Shown here: positions 9,191 to 17,526 of the stretch, piece after piece
Numbering within the stretch: the stretch's first letter is position 1
Layout: every line of letters starts with the position of its first letter
Assembly (NCBI GenBank): GCA_903922465.1
Contig: CAIXTV010000167.1
Location: 1 to 48,682, forward strand
Direction: 5' to 3'
DNA: 48,682 nucleotides
Origin: an uncultured bacterium
Lineage (GTDB): Bacteria > Bacteroidota > Bacteroidia > Bacteroidales > CAIXTV01
The notes under the pieces: model-generated
Seen by the model: only the letters and a program-made list of their open reading frames with translations
What the model was told of the DNA's origin: nothing
Database searches by the model: none
Translations under genes and position numbers: made by a program

Positions 9191-9475
9191 ATGGAAAGTT
9201 TACAAGCTGAAGCATTAAAAAAAGAAATCAAAGAACTGATTTTAGACACACTTAAAATAATCGATGTTAAACCTGAAGACATCAAAAATGACGCTCCTTT
9301 ATTTGGAGAGGGCAATAGCATTGGCCTTGATTCAATTGACTCTATAGAAATAATAATGGCCTTACAGCGCAAATATGAGGTGAGAATTGATGACCAAAAT
9401 TTGGCTCGTTTTGTTTTACAGTCTATCAATTCGATAGCGGACTTTATTATTAAGGAAAAAGAAAAACAAGATTAA
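9191..9475 (+). CDS. acyl carrier protein
   Basis: A 94-residue four-helix carrier protein. The phosphopantetheine attachment serine is S48 in the motif GLDSIDSIEI, where Ile replaces the usual Leu of DSL. Helix III/IV residues (MALQRKYEVRI) and the C-terminal helix (SINSIADFIIKE) are typical. Such a protein holds an acyl thioester for transfer. It sits between the BtrH-like acyltransferase and the sulfotransferase, so it is a dedicated carrier rather than the fatty-acid ACP, which is normally next to fabF. No phosphopantetheinyl transferase is in the window. Confidence 0.92.
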   Translation: MESLQAEALKKEIKELILDTLKIIDVKPEDIKNDAPLFGEGNSIGLDSIDSIEIIMALQRKYEVRIDDQNLARFVLQSINSIADFIIKEKEKQD

Positions 9476-9516
9476 TCACTTTGCCTTTACATCCTGAAAA
9501 TAACTTAATTTATTAG

Positions 9517-10632
9517 ATGAAGTCTGCTTATATTTTAGTTGGGGTAACCTTTGGGAAGTTTCGGCAGATTTTGTCTGAAAATAAACTTAGGTATACCTAT
9601 GGAACTCGATTCCTGTTTAGGGGGTTTTTTATTTCATTTAATTCAATTTTCGCTTCCTTTTTAAGCTTCATTGAAAAGAAACGCTATTCTCATTCTATTT
9701 CGAATACAGTTCCCATTAAATCCCCAATTTTCATTATAGGTCACTGGCGAACAGGAAGCACTTTACTTCATCAGTATTTCCAACAGGATACTGAGCTCAC
9801 AACTCCAACTCATTATCAGGTTGTACTGCCTGAGTTTTTTATTTCTGGAGCGCCATATTACCGGCCTGTTTTAAAAAGAGCAATGGGGAAAACACGTCCA
9901 ATGGATTCAATGAAAATTGGACTCGATGTACCTCAGGAAGATGAATATGCTTTGTATAAAATGACAGGGATTTCGCCATTTAATCATTTGGTTTTCCCTA
10001 ATGATTCGACTTACTTTTTAAATAGATATGCTGATTTTAATCCTGAAGCACATCAATTAAGTAGATGGAAGGATGCCTTTATTTACTTCTATCGTAAGAT
10101 TTCTTTCATTAGTAAGAAGCAGGTGGTTTTTAAGAACCCTTTCCATACTCTAAGAATTGACACTTTAAGAGAAATGTTTCCGGGTGCGAAATTTGTTCAT
10201 ATCTATCGTCATCCTTATAATGTCGTTCCTTCCACTATAAGTATGTGGAAGACTGTTGGGAAACAAAATGCCATGAATTCTATTAATCATGACCCTGAAG
10301 TGTCTGATGTAGCTACTTTTTATGATCGTATGTTGACTTATGTGAAAAAGAAAGAAATTTCCTTTCCCTCCGATAGTTTTATTAATGTTAGTTATGAGGA
10401 ACTTGAAAATAATCCCGTTGAAGTCATGCATAAGATATATAAGCAATTAGAGATGAATTTTAGCGCTAATTTTAAATTTAATCTTACGAAGTTTGTCAAT
10501 GCGAATTCAAGCTATAAGAAAAACTCTTATTCTTTAAGCGAACAAGATAAATTAATAATTGATGCTTATTGTTCACATCACTATGAGTCATTAGGTTATT
10601 CGCTGATTTCAAAACAAAGTGTGCCATGCTAG
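9517..10632 (+). CDS. PAPS-dependent sulfotransferase family protein
   Basis: A 371-residue protein with the two PAPS-binding motifs of the sulfotransferase fold. The 5'-phosphosulfate loop is FIIGHWRTGSTLLH (72-85) and the 3'-phosphate motif is FVHIYRHPYNVVPSTISMW (226-244), with R231 and S239. The spacing and WRTGST motif resemble the Sulfotransfer_3 group. The family moves a sulfuryl group from PAPS to a hydroxyl or amine. The N-terminal 65 residues are partly hydrophobic (FLFRGFFISFNSIFASFLSF) and may associate with the membrane. The stop overlaps the next gene by seven bases, a sign of coupling. The substrate is unknown. Confidence 0.9.
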   Translation: MKSAYILVGVTFGKFRQILSENKLRYTYGTRFLFRGFFISFNSIFASFLSFIEKKRYSHSISNTVPIKSPIFIIGHWRTGSTLLHQYFQQDTELTTPTHYQVVLPEFFISGAPYYRPVLKRAMGKTRPMDSMKIGLDVPQEDEYALYKMTGISPFNHLVFPNDSTYFLNRYADFNPEAHQLSRWKDAFIYFYRKISFISKKQVVFKNPFHTLRIDTLREMFPGAKFVHIYRHPYNVVPSTISMWKTVGKQNAMNSINHDPEVSDVATFYDRMLTYVKKKEISFPSDSFINVSYEELENNPVEVMHKIYKQLEMNFSANFKFNLTKFVNANSSYKKNSYSLSEQDKLIIDAYCSHHYESLGYSLISKQSVPC

Positions 10633-11978
10633 CGTCTTATAAAAATATATTTAATACTAGTGGTAAACTTAAAGGCTTTATTCCTGAAATTGAGAAATCT
10701 TCTCAAGCTAAAATTAAAGCCTTTCAGGAGAACAAATTAAAAGAACAACTTCGCTATCTTCATGCAAAATCGCCTTATTATCAAGGTGTATTTAAAAATC
10801 ATAATATTTTAATCGATAAAATTAAAACCTTAGAAGATTTAAGGAATATCCCATTTACTACAAAAGACGATTTGCAATTGCATGGGCAAGAGATGATTTG
10901 CGTTGATAAGTCGAAGATAATTGATTACGTAACCACCTCGGGTACTTTAGGCGAACCTGTAACTTTTGCATTAACCGACCATGATTTAGAACGACTTGCA
11001 TATTGCGAATACATTTCGTTTTGTTGTGCAGACGGCAGTGCGGATGATATTTACCAACTTATCACAACAATTGATAGACGCTTTATGGCTGGTTTGGCTT
11101 ATTTCTTAGGGATACGTAAAATGGGAGCAGGGCTTGTGCGTGTTGGTTCAGGTATATCTGAATTGCAATGGGACACAATCCATCGCATTCAAACAAACAC
11201 TTTGATAACGGTGCCATCTTTTATTTTGAAAATGATTGATTATGCTGAAGAAAATGGAATAGATTTTCGGAATTCTTCTGTGAAAAAAGCAGTTTGTATT
11301 GGTGAATCATTACGTAATCCTGATTTTTCCCTTAATACTCTTGCTGAACGTATTCTTGAAAAGTGGAATATTAAACTGTATTCAACTTATGCCTCTACTG
11401 AGATGGAAGGTGGTTTCACTGAATGTGGTCAAGGACTTGGAGGTCATCATCATCCAGAACTACTCATTACCGAATTTGTTGATGAGAATGATCTACAAGT
11501 AGCAGAAGGTGAGATGGGCGAATTGGTTATAACTACACTAGGAGTTGAAGGTATGCCTTTATTAAGATTTAAAACTGGCGATATTTGCAATTTTCATTCT
11601 GCTCCTTGCTTATGTGGAAGAACTACTTTGCGAATAGGTCCAATCATTGGAAGGAAGAAACAAATGATAAAATTTAAAGGAACGACATTATATCCTCCAG
11701 CACTTTTCGACATCTTGAACAACATTAAAGAAGTTTCAAGTTATTTGGTGGAAGTGTATACTAATGAAATCGGTACCGATGAAATATTGTTGCACATTGG
11801 ATGTGAATCGCCTTCTGGAAATTTAGAAAAAAAGATAAAAGACTATTTTAGAGCAAAATTGCGTGTAGCTCCCGTCATTAAATTCGAAAGTGTTGAGGCT
11901 GTTTTGAAAATGCAATTTGCCGAAATGAGTAGAAAGGCAATAACTTTTATTGATAATCGAATTAATAAAGGTGAATAA
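10626..11978 (+). CDS. PaaK-like adenylate-forming enzyme (AMP-binding ligase)
   Basis: A 450-residue protein like phenylacetate-CoA ligase. It has the early YHAKSPYYQ-type segment (LHAKSPYYQGVF, 45-56), the P-loop TTSGTLGEP (103-111), the A5-like core LYSTYASTEMEGG, and GELVITTLGVEGMPLLRFKT followed by GD, the adenylate-binding Asp region. A CLCGRTTLR segment and GPIIGRKKQMIKFKG lead into a PaaK-type C-terminal domain. It would activate a carboxylic acid as acyl-AMP, with transfer to CoA or to the adjacent ACP. It overlaps the sulfotransferase gene. The acid cannot be told from sequence. Confidence 0.9.
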   Translation: MLASYKNIFNTSGKLKGFIPEIEKSSQAKIKAFQENKLKEQLRYLHAKSPYYQGVFKNHNILIDKIKTLEDLRNIPFTTKDDLQLHGQEMICVDKSKIIDYVTTSGTLGEPVTFALTDHDLERLAYCEYISFCCADGSADDIYQLITTIDRRFMAGLAYFLGIRKMGAGLVRVGSGISELQWDTIHRIQTNTLITVPSFILKMIDYAEENGIDFRNSSVKKAVCIGESLRNPDFSLNTLAERILEKWNIKLYSTYASTEMEGGFTECGQGLGGHHHPELLITEFVDENDLQVAEGEMGELVITTLGVEGMPLLRFKTGDICNFHSAPCLCGRTTLRIGPIIGRKKQMIKFKGTTLYPPALFDILNNIKEVSSYLVEVYTNEIGTDEILLHIGCESPSGNLEKKIKDYFRAKLRVAPVIKFESVEAVLKMQFAEMSRKAITFIDNRINKGE

Positions 11979-12022
11979 ATAATTATTTTTTTTACTTTTA
12001 CACCCTATATTGAAAAGTTGAA

Positions 12023-13159
12023 ATGAGTATGAATTATGACGATATAAGACCCTACAATTTGCAAGAAGTTTACGAAGTGTTTCGTAAATTATCGAAATTG
12101 CAAACCATACGACGGATGTATGAAATCTTCATGCCAGGAGTGTCCATGTCTACTCTAGAGGCACAGGCTTCCATGCTTACCTCAATTGATGAATTTCAAA
12201 GACTCTTTATTCTACCTGGGGTTAATAAGATTATTGATGATACTACTTCAGGAATCACATTCTCAGGCTTTGAAAAACTAAAGCAAACTCAATCGTATTT
12301 ATTTATTTCTAATCATAGGGATATAGTGCTGGATTCAACTTTTTTTGAAACCATACTTCACAACCTAGGATTTAATACTACTGAAACGGCTATTGGTGAT
12401 AATTTGTTAAAGTCAAAAGTAATAAAAGAGGTAGCGAAAATAAATAAGACCATAACGGTGATGCGTGATGGTAGTGTGAAAGACTTATATAAGAGTGCAT
12501 TAAAGCTTTCAGCATATATTAGAGAAACCATTTCTACTAACCGTTCTTCGATTTGGATTGCTCAACGCAATGGAAGAACAAAAGATGGAAACGACCTCAC
12601 TCAGCCAGGTTTATTGAAGATGTTGTTTATTAATTGCGATTCAGTTATTGATTTTGCTAATCTAAACATTGTGCCTCTTTCTATTAATTATGAATTCGAA
12701 CCATGTGATCATTTAAAAGTTCTTGAGACTTTTAAAAGTATTAAAGGAAACTATATCAAACAGCCTGGCGAAGACCTCAATAGCATCATTACGGGGGTTA
12801 AACAATTTAAGGGTAGAATTCATTTGGCTGTTGGGAATTTAATGAATACTAAACTGAAAAAAATTAAAAAATCACTTTCGGTTAATGATAAGCTTAAAGA
12901 ATTAGCCCGATTGATTGACTTTGAAATCTATCGCAATTACAGACTTTTCCCGAATAATTATATTGCATACGATTTACTTTACGAGGATAATACTTTCAAT
13001 TCATATTATACCGAATCGGATAAAGACTCATTTATTCAATACTTTCATAAAAAAATTGCTTTAACAGGAGAAAAAAATCCACTCATAAAACAATTCTTCT
13101 TACAGCTTTATGCCAATCCGGTGATTAATCAACTTGCTATTTTAAAAAGCGAGCTTTAA
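12023..13159 (+). CDS. PlsC-like glycerophosphate acyltransferase family protein
   Basis: A 378-residue acyltransferase of the long form common in Bacteroidota. The catalytic block is FISNHRDIVLD (94-104), an NH-x5-D variant of the usual NH-x4-D. It is followed by AIGDNLL and the later acceptor block WIAQRNGRTKDG, which replaces the short EGTR motif of classical PlsC. Homologues are annotated 1-acyl-glycerol-3-phosphate acyltransferase and are often single genes. Here it lies 44 bases after the PaaK-like gene on the same strand, so it may belong to the block (adding a lipid tail) or simply be next to it. Confidence 0.85.
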   Translation: MSMNYDDIRPYNLQEVYEVFRKLSKLQTIRRMYEIFMPGVSMSTLEAQASMLTSIDEFQRLFILPGVNKIIDDTTSGITFSGFEKLKQTQSYLFISNHRDIVLDSTFFETILHNLGFNTTETAIGDNLLKSKVIKEVAKINKTITVMRDGSVKDLYKSALKLSAYIRETISTNRSSIWIAQRNGRTKDGNDLTQPGLLKMLFINCDSVIDFANLNIVPLSINYEFEPCDHLKVLETFKSIKGNYIKQPGEDLNSIITGVKQFKGRIHLAVGNLMNTKLKKIKKSLSVNDKLKELARLIDFEIYRNYRLFPNNYIAYDLLYEDNTFNSYYTESDKDSFIQYFHKKIALTGEKNPLIKQFFLQLYANPVINQLAILKSEL

Positions 13160-13172
13160 TACAGATCACTTA

Positions 13173-13191
13173 ATTTTCATTTAATGAAAAT
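13173..13191. terminator. possible weak hairpin after the BtrH block
   Basis: A perfect 8-base inverted repeat (attttcat, loop tta, atgaaaat) lies 14 bases after the PlsC-like stop. The stem is AT-only but for one pair and no strong T-run follows, so a terminator role is uncertain. Confidence 0.25.
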
Positions 13192-13312
13192 ATCGTATTT
13201 ATTCCTTCTTTAAGGATGACTTTTAGTTTAAGTTATGAGAACAATGCTTAGTTTTCTCAAGCTAATTTTCAATACATAAAACTCAAATATTTGATAGCTT
13301 AATGTTTAATAA

Positions 13313-15091
13313 ATGAAAAACATTTCGATTACTGAGAAACTAATATTTTACTTCGTATTAATCGGAACTGTTTCGATTATTTTAGTGGGTTCATATTCCT
13401 ATTACTTTGCTAAAAAAGCCTTATTAAACCGTACGTTTGACCAATTGATTTCGCTTCGATTGGAAAAGAAAAATCGAATTGAGCAGTTTTTTCTCGATCG
13501 CGAGAGAGATATTAATCTTATTTCGAAGTCGAAGGAGATAAAAAGTATCATCAATGATTTAAATCCGAAAAAGACTATTCTTGTAAGCATAAGTCAGGAC
13601 CAAATTGATTCTTATCTTAAGCTTTTTATAAGTCCTTATGGCTATTTTCAGAATTTATATGTTGTAAACTCAAGTGGAATAATTTATAATTTTAATTTAA
13701 ATCCCTCTAAGACGGATTCTAATTCAGTAGGAAAACAATCGTATTACGAAAACATTCAAGGGATTTGCAGGGAAATAGAATCTTCGAAAAAAACAGTAAT
13801 TCAAGACATCTCCATATCAAATAAGAACATTCATATTGGGAATCCTGTTCTGAATGAGTTTAATGAAACAATTGGTTTTATTGTGCTTGAAATTCCAATA
13901 GCAGCAATAAATAAGATTATGTTTGAGCATACTGAAAATAACGGTCTTGGAAATACAGGAGAAACGTATTTGGTAAGTAACGATTCATTGATGAGAAGCA
14001 ATTCAAGATTTAAGATTGATGCTGTTCTTAATATTAAAGTATCTTCCGAATCGGTTATCAATGCTTTTAGTGGCAAAACTGGAGTTGAAATCGTTCAAGA
14101 TTATCGTGATATTAAATGTTTAAGTTCTTTCAGCAAGGTTAATATACAGGGTTTGCAATGGGCAATTATAGCCGAAATTGATGAAATTGAGGCAATGACC
14201 CCTGTGTATTCTATTCGAAACAGTATTTTGCTTATAAGTATTATTATTGCGGCAAGTGTTTTTGTATTAGCCTTTTTGCTGTCAATAAGAATTACAGCTC
14301 CTCTGAAAAAACTACAAAAAGCAAGTGAGCAAATAGGGGATGGGAAGTATGATGTGGCGCTAAAAGTGAGCTCTCAGGATGAATTGGGGATGCTAACCGA
14401 TACCTTTAACAATATGGTTGTCCGATTGAAGAAACAATCGGAAGAAATTGAAGATGCAAAAACTAAAAGGATAAGTTCGCTGCTCGACGGACAGGAAATG
14501 GAAAGGCAACGATTGGCAAGAGATCTTCATGATAGTTTGGGGCAATCTATTTTAACTGCAAACATTAAGCTTGAGCAAACTAAGACCGCCAACGATGAAA
14601 AGAAACAAATCATTATTACCGAAACTCAGGAGCTTTTAAAACAAATTATTCAAGAAATCAGAAATATTTCAAATGATTTGATGCCACCAATTCTCGCCAC
14701 TTTTGGCATAGAAAAGGGATTGAGAAACTTTTGCGAGGAAACAAGCAAAAACACGGGCATTGAAATAAGATTCACTAGTGATAACATTCCCGAAACACTG
14801 CCTTCAAGTTTACAGATATATTTGTTTAGAATAAGTCAGGAAGCTATCAATAATATCATCAAACATTCGGCGGCTAATAATGTTTTGATAAGTATGTTTT
14901 ATAGTCAAAACTCCGTTTTTCTTACTATCGAAGATGATGGAAAGGGCTTTGATTTTGAGAAAACTGATACAAACGGTAATGGAATTATGAATATTAAAGA
15001 AAGAGTGAAGTTTTTGAAAGGCGAATGCCGGTTTTACTCCAAATTGGGAAAAGGAACTCAAATAGAAATTGCAATACCCCTTATGATATGA
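13313..15091 (+). CDS. Cache/HAMP sensor histidine kinase (HisKA_3 type)
   Basis: A 592-residue membrane kinase. TM1 is at about 11-31. A 270-residue extracytoplasmic Cache-like sensor (YFQNLYVVNSSG, GLGNTGETYLVS) is followed by TM2 at about 302-325. HAMP (ITAPLKKL, DELGMLTDTFNNM) spans about 326-380. The HisKA_3 dimerisation segment carries RQRLARDLHDSLGQ with phospho-acceptor H406. The HATPase domain is at about 495-592 (QEAINNIIKHS, EDDGKGFD, GNGIMNIKER, KGTQIEIAIP). It phosphorylates the LuxR-type regulator whose start overlaps its stop (ATGA, 15088-15091). The stimulus is unknown; Cache domains usually bind small molecules. It is 153 bases from the biosynthetic block. Confidence 0.94.
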   Translation: MKNISITEKLIFYFVLIGTVSIILVGSYSYYFAKKALLNRTFDQLISLRLEKKNRIEQFFLDRERDINLISKSKEIKSIINDLNPKKTILVSISQDQIDSYLKLFISPYGYFQNLYVVNSSGIIYNFNLNPSKTDSNSVGKQSYYENIQGICREIESSKKTVIQDISISNKNIHIGNPVLNEFNETIGFIVLEIPIAAINKIMFEHTENNGLGNTGETYLVSNDSLMRSNSRFKIDAVLNIKVSSESVINAFSGKTGVEIVQDYRDIKCLSSFSKVNIQGLQWAIIAEIDEIEAMTPVYSIRNSILLISIIIAASVFVLAFLLSIRITAPLKKLQKASEQIGDGKYDVALKVSSQDELGMLTDTFNNMVVRLKKQSEEIEDAKTKRISSLLDGQEMERQRLARDLHDSLGQSILTANIKLEQTKTANDEKKQIIITETQELLKQIIQEIRNISNDLMPPILATFGIEKGLRNFCEETSKNTGIEIRFTSDNIPETLPSSLQIYLFRISQEAINNIIKHSAANNVLISMFYSQNSVFLTIEDDGKGFDFEKTDTNGNGIMNIKERVKFLKGECRFYSKLGKGTQIEIAIPLMI

Positions 15092-15741
15092 CTAAAATTA
15101 AATTAGTGTTGGTTGATGATCACCGGATTTTTCGCGATGGCATTAAATCATTGCTATCCGATGTGGAATTCATCGATATAATTGGTGAAGCATCGTGTGG
15201 GCTTGAGCTATTAGAGATGCTTAAATCGCAGCAAACCGATGTTATTATGGTAGATATTACAATGCCAGGTATATCGGGCATAGATGTTTGCAGGCAAATA
15301 TCTGAATTATATCCCGATGTTAGGATTATGATTTTATCGATGCATACCAACGAGGAGTTTGTTATTAATGCTATTAAAGCAGGCGCCAAGGCATACTTGC
15401 CAAAGGATACTTCAAAAGAAGAATTGCTCGAAGCCATTGAAATAATTTATAATGGAGGGGAGTATTACAGCAAATCGGTTTCTGATAATTTCATGAAGAA
15501 CTATATCCGCAATTATAAAACAGACCATGATTTGATGGAGAATAAATCACTAACTCAAAGGGAAATTGAAATTCTCAAAAATGCTTCAATTGGTTTAAGC
15601 AATAAGGAAATTGCCGATAAATTATTTATTAGCACAAAAACTGTCGATTGCCATAAAAACAACATCATGCAAAAGTTAAAACTAAAGAACACTGCCGAAA
15701 TGGTTTTATATGCAGTTAAAAACAAGATTATTGAAGTGTAA
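15088..15741 (+). CDS. NarL/LuxR-family response regulator
   Basis: A 217-residue regulator. The receiver domain has the acidic pair D10/D11, the phospho-acceptor D56 in VIMVDITMPG, a Ser in MILSMHTN and the conserved K in AYLPKDTS. The LuxR-type HTH is at about 150-210 (LTQREIEILKNAS, LSNKEIADKLFISTKTVDCH, LKLKNTAEMVLYA). I use the ATG that overlaps the kinase stop in the ATGA arrangement. A longer frame starting upstream inside the kinase gene would add about 21 residues unlike any receiver domain. It forms a two-component pair with the upstream kinase. Target genes are unknown. Confidence 0.95.
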   Translation: MTKIKLVLVDDHRIFRDGIKSLLSDVEFIDIIGEASCGLELLEMLKSQQTDVIMVDITMPGISGIDVCRQISELYPDVRIMILSMHTNEEFVINAIKAGAKAYLPKDTSKEELLEAIEIIYNGGEYYSKSVSDNFMKNYIRNYKTDHDLMENKSLTQREIEILKNASIGLSNKEIADKLFISTKTVDCHKNNIMQKLKLKNTAEMVLYAVKNKIIEV

Positions 15742-15933
15742 AGTGAATAGTAACTTTAAGGTGCATGCAAGAGTCGATTCAATTGTCAAATGCACTATAT
15801 CCTTCCTTAAATTAAACCACATATTGATTAATAAGCATTAATAAGCTTTCTTGTTTTCCTATTTTAATTTCAATTATTAATCTTGCTTAATTTACTAAAA
15901 TAAGCTGGTGATAAAGAAAGTGTTTTATTTTCG

Positions 15934-16345
15934 GTTGTGACTGGTACCACAATGCATACATGTGTTTTTACTAAGGTTGCGATTGGCACCACTATCCAAA
16001 CAGGTGTTTTTACTAAGGTTGCGATTGGCACCGCAATAGAATGGACTTGTTTTGCCAAGGTTACGATTGGCACCGCAATAGAATGGACTTGTTTTGCCAA
16101 GGTTGCGATTGGCACCGCTATCAAAACAGTTGTTTTTACTAAGGTTGCGATTGGCACCGCTATCAAAACAGTTGTTTTTACTAAGGTTGCCATTGGCACC
16201 GCTATCCAAACAGTTGTTTTTACTAAGGTTGCCATTGGCACCGCTATCCAAACAGTTGTTTTTACTAAGGTTGCGATTGGCACCGCTATCAAAACAGTTG
16301 TTTTTACTAAGGTTGCGATTGGCACCGCAATGCAAACACGTGTTT
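15934..16345. repeat. 42-bp minisatellite, about 10 tandem copies
   Basis: Ten head-to-tail copies of a 42-base unit (consensus start gttgcgattggcaccgctat, end tttttactaag) begin at 15934, 15976, 16018, 16060, 16102, 16144, 16186, 16228, 16270 and 16312, the last partial. Copies differ by a few bases. Copies 3 and 4 share a variant (gaatggacttgttttgcc), copies 7 and 8 share another (gttgcc, atccaaac). Because 42 is a multiple of three, more than one frame on each strand stays open and yields 14-residue repeats such as TAIKTVVFTKVAIG (plus) or GANRNLSKNNCFDS (minus). No frame has a convincing start or signal, so I treat it as a repeat, not a gene. Confidence 0.9.
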
Positions 16346-16695
16346 CATCCTTATCTGCGATTGTAGATTGAGTGAAAATACTTACATCATACTTAACTGT
16401 AATAGCTGTATTGGGTATTTAATAAATCTCTAATTCATTTTAATTCAAGGTCTTTTAATGATGGCTTATAATTTTAAAAGGGAAGTTTGTCATCTTTTAT
16501 TATGCAAGCTTCTAAAATGAAAACTAGTTTATCGAAATTATCAAATCAATTTTTACAACTCCTTTCTAATTAAAATCAATTAGGTAAATTACCTATTCTC
16601 TCGAAATATTCCCTAATAAAATTTCAAGTTTTATCCTATTGCAAGCATTATAATACGGGTCTACTTTTGCCTCAAATTTAAATACCGATAATTCA
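16346..16695. other. intergenic region upstream of the ammonium-transport genes
   Basis: No gene is seen between the minisatellite and the TorF-like gene. A TACTTTTG promoter element lies at 16662-16669. The rest is AT-rich with stops in all frames. Confidence 0.5.
16662..16669 (+). promoter_or_regulatory. Bacteroidota -7 promoter element
   Basis: TACTTTTG is a full TAnnTTTG match 26 bases before the ATG of the TorF-like gene. A TTG that could serve as the -33 element lies about 20 bases upstream, at 16639-16641. Confidence 0.5.
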
Positions 16696-17484
16696 ATGAC
16701 AAAAACAATTCGATTTTCCTTATTTTTTCTATTTCTTTTTTTATCAAGCTTTAATTCGAAATCGCAAAACAACATAGCGAGCGATTCAATCAAAAGTAAA
16801 GAAACATGCTGTTCGCAAGTAAAGTTAAATGTTGGTGCTGACATTATGAGCCGGTATATTTTCAGAGGAACTGACTTTGGAAATTCTCCTGCAATTCAGC
16901 CTTATGTTTCACTTTCTATTTCTAATTTCGAATTGGGTTGCTGGGGTTCAATCGCAACCAATAGTTTTTATCAAGAAGTGGATTTGTATGCTAAATACAC
17001 TATTAAGAAATTTTCGTTGATGCTTACTGATTATTACATTCCTTCACTTAATGGGAGTGCTTCAGCACCCGATACCCGTTATTTTATATATGATGATAAG
17101 AAAACGGCTCATACCTTCGAAGGATGCTTAATGTATAAAGGTGGAGATAAATTTCCACTTTGGTTAATGGGATGTGCATTCGTTTATGGCAACGATAAGC
17201 GTTGGGGATATGATCTTAAAAAAGACACTACCGACCAAAGTTATTATTCCTCTTATTTCGAAGCGGGTTACACAATTAAAATTCATGAAAATAGCCTTGA
17301 TTTATTTGCAGGTTTCACTCCTACAGCTGGTGCATATGGTGATGGCGCAGGAATAGTAAACTTAGGAATAACCGGATATCGCAAAATTAAACTTACCAAC
17401 GACTTCGAATTGCCATTGAAAGCTTCATTAATCTTTAATCCTCAAATCTCCAATGTGTATTTTGTATTAGGAGTTACCCTTTAA
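16696..17484 (+). CDS. TorF-like putative porin / outer-membrane protein
   Basis: A 262-residue protein with a signal peptide (MTKTIRFSLFFLFLFLSSFN, cleavage near SKSQ). Alternating beta strands follow: LNVGADIMSRYIFRGTDFG, AIQPYVSLSISNFELGCWGS, YQEVDLYAKYTIKKFSLML, and a final strand NVYFVLGVTL. The SRYIFRG...PAIQP opening is characteristic of the TorF (Gcw_chp) putative porin family. An Amt channel gene starts 42 bases downstream, an arrangement that suggests a role in letting ammonium or a related solute through the outer membrane. Function is inferred; the family has little biochemistry. Confidence 0.8.
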   Translation: MTKTIRFSLFFLFLFLSSFNSKSQNNIASDSIKSKETCCSQVKLNVGADIMSRYIFRGTDFGNSPAIQPYVSLSISNFELGCWGSIATNSFYQEVDLYAKYTIKKFSLMLTDYYIPSLNGSASAPDTRYFIYDDKKTAHTFEGCLMYKGGDKFPLWLMGCAFVYGNDKRWGYDLKKDTTDQSYYSSYFEAGYTIKIHENSLDLFAGFTPTAGAYGDGAGIVNLGITGYRKIKLTNDFELPLKASLIFNPQISNVYFVLGVTL

Positions 17485-17526
17485 ACACAAATCAATCTTT
17501 TTATATTCATTTAATAATTAAACATT

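Noticed and set aside
15025-15087. Longer response-regulator start
   Set aside because: The extra residues lie inside the kinase gene and do not resemble a receiver domain; the ATGA overlap is the better start.
15934-16345. CRISPR array
   Set aside because: The 42-base units abut without unique spacers and no cas gene is near.
15870-16371. Several overlapping proteins of the 42-bp repeat on both strands
   Set aside because: They arise because the unit length is a multiple of three; none has a good start or signal.
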